Part shown: positions 1 to 10,977 of the stretch, piece by piece
Numbering within the stretch: position 1 is the stretch's first letter
Layout: each line of letters opens with the position of its first letter
From: Isoetes taiwanensis
Taxonomy: Eukaryota > Streptophyta > Lycopodiopsida > Isoetales > Isoetaceae
NCBI GenBank assembly: GCA_021234155.1
Contig: JAJEKV010000067.1
Coordinates: forward strand, 3,405,279 to 3,469,278
Length of the DNA: 64,000 nt
Direction: 5' to 3'
Position numbers and translations under genes: made by a program
Notes under the pieces: model-generated
What the model was told of the DNA's origin: nothing
Databases searched by the model: none
Seen by the model: only the letters and a program-made list of their open reading frames with translations

Positions 1-720
1 AAGCCAGGGAAAGCCGAAGGAGGCTTTTACCATTTATAATCAAATGCTGCAACATGGTATACTGCCTAACAGAGTGACGTTTGTTAGTATTTTAGATGCA
101 TGCACCCAAAATGCAGACTTAGCTGCAGGTAAGCAAATACATAATCTAGTAATGCGCCTAGGTCTGGATGGGGATCGATGCGTTCAAAGTGCGCTTGTGG
201 TTATGTATGCTAAATGTGGCACTCGATATTGCACGCCTTGTCTTTGACAAGATTCCTCAAAAAAGATGTGGTTTTGTGGACTACTATGATCACACTCCAT
301 GCTCAACATGGACATGGAAAGGAGGCCATTCAAATTTTTCAACATATGCACAAGGAGCAAATGAAGCCGCATTGAATAGCATTTGGCATTTTCCTTTCCG
401 CATGCAGCCATGCTTTGCTTAAGAAATGAAGGTTGCCACCGGTATGTCTCCATGTGTCTTGACTATTCTATTACGTTGACATTGGAACATTGTACCCGCA
501 TAATTGATCTTTATGGGAGGGCAAGAAGATCGAGGAGGCGGAGGATCCGGATTAGTCATATTCCATTTGAACCGCATACATGGTATCATGGACAACTCTT
601 TGGTTCATGTGCATATCGTGATGTACAATGTACATTTGGGTTGCATCTTGAGGAGAATGCTCTTACTAACAGTTCACAGTGTAAGAGGCGTTAGTACAAC
701 AGAACAATTCGGTTGACCAA
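1..720 (+). pseudogene. PPR (PLS-class) protein remnant, 5' end outside window
   Basis: The first frame is open from base 2 and reads like a PPR repeat: EAF..YNQMLQHGILPNRVTF, then LDAC, then AAGKQIHNLV and ALVVMYAKCG near 180-225. The reading then breaks. An ARLVFDKIPQK segment continues in another frame near 250, followed by an ACSHA-like segment near 400-420 and a DLYGRARR..ISHIPFEPHTW segment near 500-570. That last part matches the start of the E domain that ends PLS-type PPR proteins. At least three frameshifts are needed to connect these pieces, so this is a pseudogene. Intact relatives are organelle RNA-processing or RNA-editing factors. The upstream part of the gene lies outside the window. 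Confidence 0.85.
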
Positions 721-2780
721 GATGTCAATATTACAATGGAAGTCTGATTTTGCATATGACACTTCCCCTGTGATCGAACATCTGGTATTTGAATGCCCTT
801 CAATCAGCGTGACTAGTACAAAATGAGATTCAACAATGTTGAGGAACTTCTACCTGTTATTATACACCAACGGTAGGAGAAGTCTACCAGAGCCAGCAAT
901 ATGTTTTGGTGCCAAAGGTCAGTAAGCAAATTACTTTGAGAGGTATTTGCAAATGTTTTAGGGTTTGCATGGGACGGTTGGAAGTTTGCCCCAGAGAAAA
1001 GACAGATGTTTTGGTAGATGTCTAGCTACATGTTAGCTAATTGAAATCAGGAAAACATGTACATAATATAGCCACTGCTTACAACATATTATATTCTTAA
1101 GAACAATCCTGAAAGTATTATTCTCAAAGTCATGAGCTTTTGTGCAGAATCCAGAAAGATGGTCAAGAGCAGTACAAGGCACATGAGATAAAAAAAACAT
1201 GTACACATAGCCAAGTTGGGAGAAAAATACTTTTAGGAACAATATGAAATTCTGGTCCTAAATGCATAATCTGCTCACGTAACCGTACATATCTCATTCT
1301 TTCATGGTTAAGGAGCCTTTGATGAAATGTACGGGAAGGAACATTGTGCTGTTTAAAGCAAGAGAAGGCAACCGGAAAGGGTGAAAGTGTTCAGAACTGA
1401 TTTCCTAGTTTGCTGGTGTTGATAATTTGCCCAAAGCTATCTTGATTTGTTTTGATGCATTGATGCCTGCAACATCTAAGGATGCATTTTCATATGAAAA
1501 CAGGAATTATATATCCTTCCAACTTGATGTTCAAGGGGATAAAGTAGTTGACTCATTATTTCAACTTATTGACCCTAGAAACAAATACACAAATGCAATG
1601 CCATTGCTAGTATCAAATTCCAGTTAAGCAATATATGAAATTTGAAAAGTGAAATCTGAAAATTTGACACTTGCTATCATGGAATATGAAAGGAGTATAT
1701 CTTTCGATCACGTGATTGGGCAAACCATTCACGTATACAACCTATTCGTTTGATCTTCTTCTCGATCTCTATTGAATGGCTAAGTCTGGCAACCTTTATC
1801 ACACAATACCTAATGTCAAAGTAAACACCTGAAATTTCTTTAAGGTAAACAGCTCGTAAGTAAACAACAGCAGAGCTTATTGCAGAGCATTTTACAGAAC
1901 TTCTTGCAGAGCTTCTGAATCTTCTTGCAGAGATACACTCCTAGCAGACCATCGTTGCCAATATAGACACTTAGCAAAACTTCCTGTTGCAAAGCTTCTT
2001 GTTGCCACAAATATTTTTGAGCAAGGCTTCTTGTTGCCGCATATGTTTTTTAGCAGAGCTTCAATTTGCAAAGCATATTAAGTTGGATTTTTGTGCCAAA
2101 ACTTGCAAAACTTTTAATTTTTGAGCTGGACTAATGTGTTACGAGGAGGTAACATCTGTATTTAACATTAGTTTGTTGAGATCAACGAAGTCAAACAATC
2201 ATGAACTTATTCTTAGTTCGGAGCACTACGCATCAAAGACTATGTGCACATTCCCTTCAGGATACCAGAAGGCAACCCTTCGCGCGCAGCACCTTGTTTA
2301 TTATGTTGAGTTTTGTTTCTTGTCTAAACTTTCGTTGACACGATCTTTGCTAGCACTTTCTTAGGTTGATTGCCTTCTGCCAAACCTCCTCTAGCTTAAG
2401 AATTCAAATCAAAAGGGGTAGCTAGACAGTTCAAAATGTTCGCCGCCGTGATCTTCGCTATCACTTTGTTTTACTTTCATCCATATGTAGAGCTAAACGG
2501 ACTTGTGATCTTATATCCATGGGTTAGCTAAGCAGCTTCAAATCTTCGCCGTTGCGATCCTGCTGAGTATTTTTACTCTTTCTGGTGGACAGCTCTTACT
2601 CTGACCGGAGCTTGGGATAGCCTTATAAATGTCGAATTCGGATACATCGTTGGTTGTGGCAGAAAATCATCAAAAAAAACCGCAACTTTTACTCAGTTGC
2701 AACCACTTACGGTGTTTTATAGAGAACCAAGAATCTATTTCATGCTAAACGAGAATTCTGAAATTCTCTAATTAATTAAT
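721..2780. other. Unassigned AT-rich stretch
   Basis: No convincing gene is visible on either strand. The only open frames are short (under 80 codons), compositionally biased and without recognisable motifs. A degenerate short repeat lies inside at about 1,868-2,075. The right part may hold the 5' end of the LINE that follows, but I could not place its boundary. Confidence 0.5.
1868..2075 (+). repeat. Degenerate short tandem repeat (TTGCAGAGCTTCTT-like)
   Basis: Variants of a 14-22 bp unit with the words TTGCAGAGC, GCTTCTTG and GTTGCCA recur about eight times. The copies are imperfect and irregularly spaced. It looks like an old minisatellite. No coding or regulatory meaning can be claimed. 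Confidence 0.6.
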
Positions 2781-2789
2781 TCATGCATC

Positions 2790-4084
2790 AAAGTTTTACA
2801 GCATTATGAAAAATTCAAAGATAAAGGGAAAGCTCCAATTCTGCATAATGGAATGCAAACAAAAAAGCTCGATGATTTATTGGATCAAGTGATTGCAGAC
2901 TCACGAGAAAATCTCAAATTGCAGCCACAGGACATAGTTGACCACTTGGGTCATGCAACAGTTAAGAATGTTCCATTAATTATTAAAAGCCATTCTACAC
3001 AGCAACCTGAAATACTCAAAGGATTGAAATTATGTGACAAAGTACTGGCAGAGAGCTTCAAGGTTGACAAAGCTGATAAGCAACCTGTGCCACAAAAAAT
3101 GCCTCAATCAAAAAAGTCAGCTCTGGACAGTAACTCACATCAGTTGAACACTCATATGGACAAGTCTACCAAACTCAACACAGTATCCAATATTCCAGGT
3201 ACTTCAGCTACTCTACCTCATGATACCTCTACAGATCTACCCCAAGCAAATCAAGACAAGACTGCTTATGAACCAGCATCATCAGCAGTAGACATAGTGA
3301 AGGGAAACCTGCAGGAAGACTCTCAAGATAACATGCTGGACAAAATTGATTGTTCTAATCAATTTCAGGTACTTGCTAGTTTAAGTGTTGAGCAAGAGTC
3401 TGATTTATTACTGAGCAATAATGTTAAATGTAGATCATTACCATGGTACCCCTTTGACTTTTAAAGATACTACCCATCCCTCCTACCACACACAATCTTA
3501 CCCTTTAATTGACCTTCATAACATGTCTTCCTATTTGCCAAACTCCTCCTCTCCAATATCCAAGGATATTGCAGAGCACCACTTTGCAGGATGGTTTGGT
3601 CCAAGATTCCAGCAATAAGGACTGTGTGTCAGCTGGGGATCATGCAGACAAGGTCATAGAGAATCAAATGACTGTAATGGAAACTCAAGATCATGGGCCT
3701 TTGGCAGTTGGATTTGAATTCAAGGGAGACAACATTTACTGCTCGGACTCTCACATTTCGAATTCTCAACCTGAAGGCAACAAGGCAGACTTCACAAATA
3801 GGCAAGTACCTCTCTTTTATAATTGCAATGAAGTGGTTTCCAAGGATGATGCCTTAAATATGTTTGAATTCATTCCTGGGGGGTGTTCTAACAATGATTA
3901 TGGTAGTGATAAAGAGAATTGGGGAAATGAGAACTTTCTCTCTGATATCTCTATTGCTAATAAAGCTAGGAAGGAATCAAAATCTAAAAAGAAAAAAATT
4001 TCTTCCAAACCTGATATTTCTACCTACTTGCGTAAGACTCCTGCTGGAAATACCAGGAGTAAAAGAAATAGGAGAAATAGATAA
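2790..4084 (+). pseudogene. LINE ORF1-like region (frameshifted)
   Basis: Two open frames (2,853-3,464 and 3,509-4,084) cover a hydrophilic protein rich in Ser, Lys and Asp. It ends in a basic stretch (STYLRKTPAGNTRSKR, then further Arg/Asn). They are out of phase and separated by a stop near 3,463. The position just upstream of the endonuclease frame, and the basic C-terminus, fit the C-terminal half of a plant LINE ORF1. No zinc knuckle is visible, so the call rests on position and composition. Confidence 0.6.
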
Positions 4085-4119
4085 TTTGCTAGTCCTTCTT
4101 TTTTCCCTTGTTTTCCACC

Positions 4120-4894
4120 ATGAAGATTATGACATGGAATGTGAGGGGAATGAAAGGCCCCATTAAAAGAAGGAGGATCATTTCTCAATTAAGGCTTTAT
4201 AACGCTGACCTTATTTTGCTTCAGGAAACTAAACTCCCGAAGTTTGAAAGTTCTTGCCTTGCTGATTGGATTTACCCAGGTGCATCTTCTGTTTGGATTG
4301 TGTCTTCTGGTACATGTGGGGGGCTTATCATGATTTGGAAAGCTTTGATTCATGTCTCCTTTTATAATAGCCATAGTAAATGTTGGCAGGCAGTTGTCTT
4401 TTCCATTAATAATTCTAATTTTGGAGTTATTAATATCTATGCTCCCACTTGTCCAAAAGATAGAGAAAAGTTATGGCCTGAAATTTTATCTTGGATGTCT
4501 TCCCAACCTCGAGTTGACTGGATTGTCTCTGGAGGCTTCAATAACACTCCAAATTGGGACATGAAACTGGGGAACGGAATTAACATGTCCAGAATTGAGA
4601 GAATCAACTGGGACTCTTTGATCTCTGACCTTAATTTGATTCACGTCCCCTCCTCAACTTCAAATTATACTTGGTCAAATAAGCAAAAAAACTCAAATAG
4701 AATTTTCTGTGCTTTAGACAGGTTTTATGTTTCCAATTCCTCCTGCTCCTCCTTCTAGGACAATTGTTATGTGGTAAGTGATGAGTCAACTTCCATCTCT
4801 GATCATCAACCACAATTCTTACATACCAAACACCTATTGCAACTTCCTAGAGATGGCAACATTCCATTCAAATTAAATTGCTCTCTCCTTAGCA
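4120..4894 (+). pseudogene. LINE ORF2 endonuclease domain (APE/EEP type), defective
   Basis: The frame starts at ATG 4,120 with MKIMTWNVRG, then QETK near residue 35, NIYAP near residue 110 and SDHQP close to the end. These are the ordered motifs of the exonuclease-endonuclease-phosphatase fold that nicks target DNA for LINE insertion. Two lesions are visible. The conserved GDFN motif reads GGFN near 4,530, so a metal-site Asp is lost. An in-frame TAG at about 4,756 separates the bulk of the domain from the SDH motif. The domain cannot be active as read. Confidence 0.88.
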
Positions 4895-6289
4895 ATGAGC
4901 AGTTTTTGTATGGACTTCAGGAACTTTTATCTCTCTCTACAAGATAATCAAAACACTGCTATCAGATCTAATGGTCATCTTTCTATGAAATCCTCCTACT
5001 CTAAGATCAAGCAAGCCAAATCCTGGATTAAGAATTGGTCTCACAGAATTTACAAGGAGAAGAATAAGCTTAAAGAAAACTACTTGGAGCAAATGAGGAA
5101 AATTAGAGGTCAACTCCAAGAACATCCCCATGATCTAAATCTTCAAATTGGTGAGGAAGTGTTGGAAAAGAAGATAAAACCCATTGAAGAAATAGAAGCC
5201 AGAAGTTATGCTATTAAATGCAAGATGAAATTTAACAAAGAAATGGATCTTGGGAGTTCTAGATTTTTCTACAGAACTGCCAAGAACAGGTTGCTAAATA
5301 ATTCTATTCTCCAAGTGCAAACAGAAAGTGGTTCAAGTATAGACTCTCCCAGGGACATTAAGCATTTCTTTCAGGAGAAATATGCTTCCTTGTTTAATGG
5401 CAGGGATATTAATATGCTTAACTCTCCCTCAAAAAAGGATGAATTCATCTCTTTGATCAATCAAATCATTCCTAACTCTGGTAATTTGATGAATGATTCC
5501 ATTGCTGTCATCCCTACTGAGCAGGAAATTTTTAAGATCATTATGAGTTTCAGTAAGGGCAAATCCCCTGGGCCAGATGGCATACCTCCTGAATTCTACA
5601 TGTGCTTTTGGGATATTTTAAAGAATGACATTGTTAATTTGGTGCATGGTTTCTGGAAGGCAGATCATTTACACCCCTCTATTTCTGCTGGCTTTATAAC
5701 TCTAGTTCCTAAGATTGATATGCCATCATCTTTTTCTGATTGGAGGCCAATCTCTTTGACCAATTCCACATATAAGCTGTGTGCCAAGATAATAGCCAAC
5801 AGGATCAAACCCTTCCTCCAGGAGAATATCAATATCAAGCAATCTGCTTTCCTTCCCAACAGATTTATTCTGGATAATTATATTGTTGCTATGGAGGGTT
5901 TACACTGGAATAGAGTGTCTGACCAAGATTGTATTCTATTAAAATTGGCTTTTAAAAGGGCCTTTGACTCAGTAAACTGGGATTTTCTTGAATTTGCCAT
6001 GCATAAAATTGGCTTCAATCCTAAAATTATATCTTTAATTATGGAGTTAAACTCTAAGGCAAATTCTGCTGTCCTAATAAATGGCTCCCCCTCAAATTTC
6101 TTTAATCTATCTCGAGGGGTAAGGCAGGGCTGCCCTTTAGCTCCTTATCTCTTTCTTGTGGCTACTGAATTACTCACAAGGGCTGTGATTTTCATCAAGG
6201 ATGTGGTAACATTAAAGGTCTATATCTCCCTGATAATAAAGGTAGTCTTATTATTTCTCAATATGCAGATGACACCTTTGCTTTTCTAA
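4895..6289 (+). pseudogene. LINE ORF2 reverse transcriptase, N-terminal and palm (frameshifted)
   Basis: Conserved reverse-transcriptase landmarks appear in order: GKSPGPDGIPPEFY, LVPK, DWRPISLTN.TYK, a motif-A region reading KLAFKRAFDSV, and GVRQGCPLAPYLF (motif B). The usual motif-A catalytic Asp (LDFxKAFD) is Ala here. The YADD motif C is present at about 6,262-6,275, but in another frame. A frameshift therefore lies near 6,185-6,200, where the open frame drifts into a nonsense tail. The part from 5,613 on is duplicated at 17,625. Confidence 0.9.
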
Positions 6290-7979
6290 ATTCTAATTCA
6301 GATAACATTGCCAAATTCTTAGGCATTATAGACTTATTCTCTGCAGCCTCAGGAATTTACCTCAACATTACAAAGAGTGTGATTGTTGGAGACTCAAGTG
6401 AGAATTACATTTGTGATATCAAGGTTCTTAGCACCATGCAAGCAACTAAGCTTCTGGGAATGCCTTTATCTCTCAATCCTAATATTATAGGGTTGTGGGA
6501 TCCAATTCTTCAAAGAATTAGGAAGAAGTTAAATACTTTTAGAAGCTCTTTATCAATGGCAGGTCGAACTATTATTGCAAACTCTGTCCTTGCAGCTTCC
6601 CATATCTACTTTTTTTCTGCTCTAGTGGCTCCCAAATCCATCTATAATGAGCTAGAGAAAACCATCAGAAACTTTATTTGGGGAGGAAATCATTATGTGA
6701 ATTGGGATACTGTCACAAGAACTAAGTTTAATGGAGGATTAGGATGCAAAAGCTTATCTTGCAAGCATGTGCCCTGGCAAGTAAATTTGTTTGGAGAACT
6801 TTGTCTGGCAATAACTCTATAGCTTCAACCTTCATTAGATATTGGCTTGACTGCTCTTTTCCTGAAGGTCACCCAAGTGTCAAGCACTGTCTGCCTGAGT
6901 CAGCCCTTAATTATTTGCATCCAGGAAAAAACTCCTCCCCTCTAATGCAAAATATGATTAAGACTTGGAATATAGTTCAGGGTAGCTTTGATACTCCTGA
7001 AATTCATGATCTCAATTTGAATTCTTCGTTATTCTGGTCTTCTCAGTTTCAGGACAACAATGGTCATATCCCTGCTTTAAGACATCCGAACATTTATAGG
7101 AAATGGTTGGACTTTGGTATCACTCATCTAAAGCATTTATACAGAAATGATCAAATTATTTCCTGGACTAATATGAGGAGGCTTTCTAGTGACAAATCTA
7201 TCTTCTCTCATTTCAAAAGTATCTTGTCTCAAACTGCAAATCTAATAGTCAATCATAGTGGTTTTCCTCTAAGTTAAATGGTCATGACAAATATAAAGTT
7301 AGTTCAGTGTATGCCATTCTAAATCGAAGGGATACTTCTGCTAAAGCTGAGCTCAAATGGTCTATTTCAGAAAGAGAGTGCAAAACTCTTTACAGGAACA
7401 TTTGGAATTCTTATTGTCCTCCCAAAGTCAATTACTTCATATGGGTTGATTGCTCATAAAAGTCTCCCTAATCTTGCTTCACTATCTCGAAGGATCTCTA
7501 CTGTTCTCCCAGCCTGCCACATGAATTGCTCCCAAGATAAAACAATGCAACATATCTTCCAGTGTCCAAAGATTGCAGATTTTTTGTCTTGGTTTTACAG
7601 GAAATTCAGTGATCTTTTCCCTGGTCAACCTCATGGAAACTTGCTCCAGCATATCCAAAATAATGATGCCTTTCTGAATACTATTGTTTTCACTGCTCTA
7701 TGGAACATTTGGAAGGCCAGAAATAGGATTGTCTATTGTAAGAAAAATATATCTATTTTTTGTATCAAGATGAATTTTCAGTTAGATTTGGAAGGCTTTG
7801 TAATTGCTCACAAAAGTAAATTTGGAGATAATTATGACAAGAAATGGGATTCTGTTGGTAAATTCACAGGTGTTTTTAATTTATATATTTCCTGTCTCAA
7901 CGTCGTTAACTCTAATGCTCCTTTTTCTGACTTTCTTGATAGAATACCTGGAATTCCTGAAGGGGGAGGGCAGGAATAA
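6200..7979 (+). pseudogene. LINE ORF2 YADD region, thumb and zf-RVT C-terminus (fragmented)
   Basis: After the frameshift the frame reads SQYADDTFAFL, then SGIYLNITKS and KLLGMPLSL, typical of the LINE reverse-transcriptase C-terminal part. Further on come SMAGRTIIANSVLA and FIWGG. Near 7,380-7,600 there is a zf-RVT module: YCPPKVNYFIW, then CHMNCSQDKTMQHIFQCP. Frames change near 6,800 and 7,280. An extra G near 7,445 (ATATGGGTTG, against ATATGGTTG in the second copy) splits the zf-RVT frame. The second copy (19,319-19,990) is unbroken there. The stop is at 7,977-7,979. Confidence 0.88.
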
Positions 7980-8001
7980 GTTTGATACAATGTTGACATA
8001 C

Positions 8002-8017
8002 CAAGAGGCTACTCTCT
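8002..8017 (+). repeat. Target-site duplication, left copy (nested LINE)
   Basis: CAAGAGGCTACTCTCT occurs here and again at 10,116-10,131, directly after the A-run that ends the nested LINE. The uninterrupted site is present once at 20,013-20,028 in the second segmental copy. Confidence 0.97.
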
Positions 8018-10115
8018 CCAAGACTTTGGAAATTGCTCGGGATGTAAGATCAACCCTCTCAAATCCAAGCTCATTGCAAGAAATCAGGTAAAAGGGCAGC
8101 AAACTGCCCAAACCCTTGGCTGTGAGTATCTCTCCCCAATTATTAAATCTAAAATCTTGGGTATTCCTTTTGCTTTAAGGACTAATGCTAGTAATCTTTG
8201 GGGGGATATTATTGAGAAATTCCACAGAAAGGCTGATCTCTTAAACAGTAAATATCTGTCCAAAAATGGAAGAGCTATCTTAGCCAACTCGGTTATTTCT
8301 TCTTCTCATGTTTACCAGTCTTCTATCCTCTTAGCTCCTAAAAAGGTCACTTCTAAACTCCAGGGCATTTTAGGTAGATTTATTGCTAGTGGAGGTAGCA
8401 ACAGAACCTGGGTTCCAGTTTCCATGAAAGAATGTATGAAGAAAAGGAAGCATGGTGGTCTTGGAGTTCTGGATATTGAGAAACAAGAGCTGGCCCCGCA
8501 GCCAAATACATTTACTGAGTGGCCATGATGAGATTAATCACCCCCAGTGTCAAAGCTTATTAATCATTACCTTGCTAAGTGTAAACCCTTCGGGTGGAGA
8601 AATGTGAACATGCACCTCCCTGAAAGCTTATTCTTTGATTTCAAGGTTCCTAATAATACTCCTGGAATCATTAAAAAGTGGATTAGAGCATGGAAAGCAG
8701 TTAGCAGGATGTATTCTTGGAAGGAGGGCCTTTCTAAGGATCAAACAATTTTTTGGAACCCCTCTCTAATTCTAAATAACCCTGACATCTGCTTGGCTAT
8801 GCATTTTCCTATTCAAAGGCAAAAATGGTCGATAGAGGCATCACTCACATTTCTCATTTGTTTAATGATGTGGGCTTTATAGAATTTCAAAATTCAGTTC
8901 TTGGCATATGGGTGAAGATCATGAGAGACTCTATCAAGCCATAAGGAGTTGCCTTAATGAAGGAGTGTGGCATAACCAAGAAACCCAATGGCATGTTCAT
9001 GGTAACACAAAGTTATAGGGTTAAAAATGCTTACAGATTCCTGACAAGGAGCTACACCATCTCCATTCACACCAAATGGGAGATCACTGAGGAGAGATGT
9101 ATGGCAAATTTAAAATTCATGTGGAACTCTCCTATCAACCCCAAAATCAAGGCCTTTATGTGGCAACTCTGGCATAAGGCTTTAGCCACCAATGTAAAAA
9201 GATTTAGATTGAACATGGTCGCTTCTAACTTATGTGAGAGATGTTTACAGGAAGCTGAAGATGAAAGTCATTTGTTCAAGAACTGTTTATGGGCTGAGTG
9301 GGTACTTGAGCTAGCTGCTGAGGAATTCCAAATTCCCAACCTGTCCTCTACCCCCCTGGTTGAAATCCTCTTTCCTAATGATCCTCAGGACTGGAGAATC
9401 TACATTCTACTCTGGAGGATCTGGAAAGCAAGGAACTCAATCATTTTTGACCAAGAGATTATCTGGCCGATTGCAGTGATCAAGCAAACCAAATATGATA
9501 TCTCTTGGATAAGAGAGATTTTCTCAATTCACTAACGCCTTACTTTTCTCGATGCAGAGGTAATATTCTCATTGCACAAAAGAAGCCGAAGTGGAATCGG
9601 ATTAATCTCGGGGTAAATTCCATGTGGTGGACCAATTCGAGCCACACCACCAACAGATTACCATGGTGATCATTGTCGTTGTATTTGCTCGTGCATTCAA
9701 AGTCCGGATGCCAGGAGAGGACTCATTTGTGAAGCAATAGACCACTCAGGTCGTTTTAACCCTTCTAAATGTCGGGTCATGTAGTCGCCCATTACGCTCA
9801 TTCATTTCGCTACCGTGAGGCATGGGCGTAAAGGATAAAAGAAAAGTTGAGAAGCATCCGGATCTGCTAAAACCGTAAATCAAATCGACTTATCATAGAA
9901 CTATATATTAGATCATCTCAGTTTTAAGTTTTTGTTAAGTCTTATATGACTATGGATGTAGTATCTGTTTTAGATTTTCCCCAGAACCTAAAAGATAGAT
10001 CGAATGGGTTAATCACTTCCCAAGATAAAAAAGTTGACTTTTTGTACTCATATATACATATGTATTTCTATGTATAACTTATTAATACAAATATAGCCTT
10101 CAATCAAAAAAAAAA
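8018..10115 (+). mobile_element. 5'-truncated LINE fragment nested in the first LINE
   Basis: About 2.1 kb lies between perfect 16-bp target duplications and ends in an A-run (10,106-10,115). It encodes only the C-terminal part of a LINE ORF2. The first piece (8,157-8,528) has SKNGRAILANSVISS and KHGGLGVLD. Another follows at 8,547-8,882, and a zf-RVT part at 8,957-9,535 (NPKIKAFMWQLWHKAL, then CERCLQEAEDESHLF..C). The three frames are out of phase. The 3' region 9,536-10,105 is non-coding. The 5' truncation, target duplication and A-tail are classic for target-primed reverse transcription. It is related to, but clearly different from, the host LINE. Confidence 0.95.
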
Positions 10116-10131
10116 CAAGAGGCTACTCTCT
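10116..10131 (+). repeat. Target-site duplication, right copy (nested LINE)
   Basis: This is a perfect copy of the 16-bp word at 8,002-8,017, immediately after the A-run of the nested LINE. Confidence 0.97.
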
Positions 10132-10977
10132 ACTGCAATAGTACAGGTGTCTCAAATTTCCAACAACCAAACCACAAACAACCTCTGATGAAGTTATGTT
10201 ATGCAAGGTCAGAAGTAATAGCAATGAATCCACTTGGGCAAAGATATACTGCAGGGAAGTGGTGCAGATGTATTGTTTGTTCAGTTTTCTATTCATGTAC
10301 CACTTCTCTTTGACAGAGAGGTAGCTTAGCAAGTATAGGGAGTTATATTACTCTCATAAAATGCTGTCTGATCTCTATGGCACTCTGCTCCTGCTAATGG
10401 CTAAAGAAGACATTCATCAGCTGCTCATGGAGAATGGATCTGAGCATAACAGCTACAAGTTTGGAACTGACTCAGGCTTTTACTGGGTCTACAATTCCAT
10501 TTTTGACCAAGTCATGAAATTCCCATAAAATCCAACTCAGCCATCAGATCATCCTTTTCCCTTCACACCTGCTTACGCATCTCCATATTTTGCCATAAAC
10601 TCATTTGCTCGATGAATTAATCTTGATTTTGTCTAACACTTTACTCAGGTACTTGGAGAGCAATTTTGTCCTTGCAGGAATTGGGATTTCGGATGGCCTG
10701 GAGGGTAACTTGTTCTATGCTAAGTTTTCAGCTCCGTCAAGTGGGGCAAAGCATTATTTTGGACATTTTCTTATGAAAGTTTCCCAACATTTTCTGGCTG
10801 TTCTAATGCAGCTACTACATTTGGAAAACATTATGCACTTTCTTGTTATCTCTTTTGACAATTTTATCCTTAAGTTGTAACTAATGGGGATGTCTTTTCC
10901 CTCATTAGTAACATATATGTATGGCTTTTATTAATTAATGGAAAAAACAATTCTTAACTTCAAAAAAAAAAAAAAAA
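10132..10977 (+). other. 3' region of the outer LINE with poly-A
   Basis: This is the continuation of the outer LINE beyond the nested insertion. It is about 850 bp of weakly coding or untranslated sequence ending in 16 A (10,962-10,977). Short open stretches (for example near 10,380-10,530) have no recognised motif. The same sequence without interruption is at 20,029-20,870. I infer that the A-run is the LINE tail because nothing else in the region explains it. Confidence 0.6.

Larger units (their letters stand above)
2780..10977 (+). mobile_element. L1-type LINE retrotransposon, inactivated, with nested insertion
   Basis: The order is ORF1-like region, apurinic-type endonuclease, reverse transcriptase, zf-RVT tail, 3' region and a run of 16 A at 10,962-10,977. 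This is the standard layout of plant L1 elements. The element is broken by several stops and frameshifts. A second LINE fragment (8,018-10,115) interrupts its 3' part. The second half, from 5,613 on, lies in a tandem segmental duplication and is repeated at 17,625-20,870. The 5' boundary is uncertain: the ORF1-like frame starts near 2,790, and the usual N-terminal RNA-binding part was not seen, so the copy may be 5'-truncated. I could not find a target-site duplication matching the sequence after the poly-A (CTAGTCAAAAGC). Confidence 0.88.
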
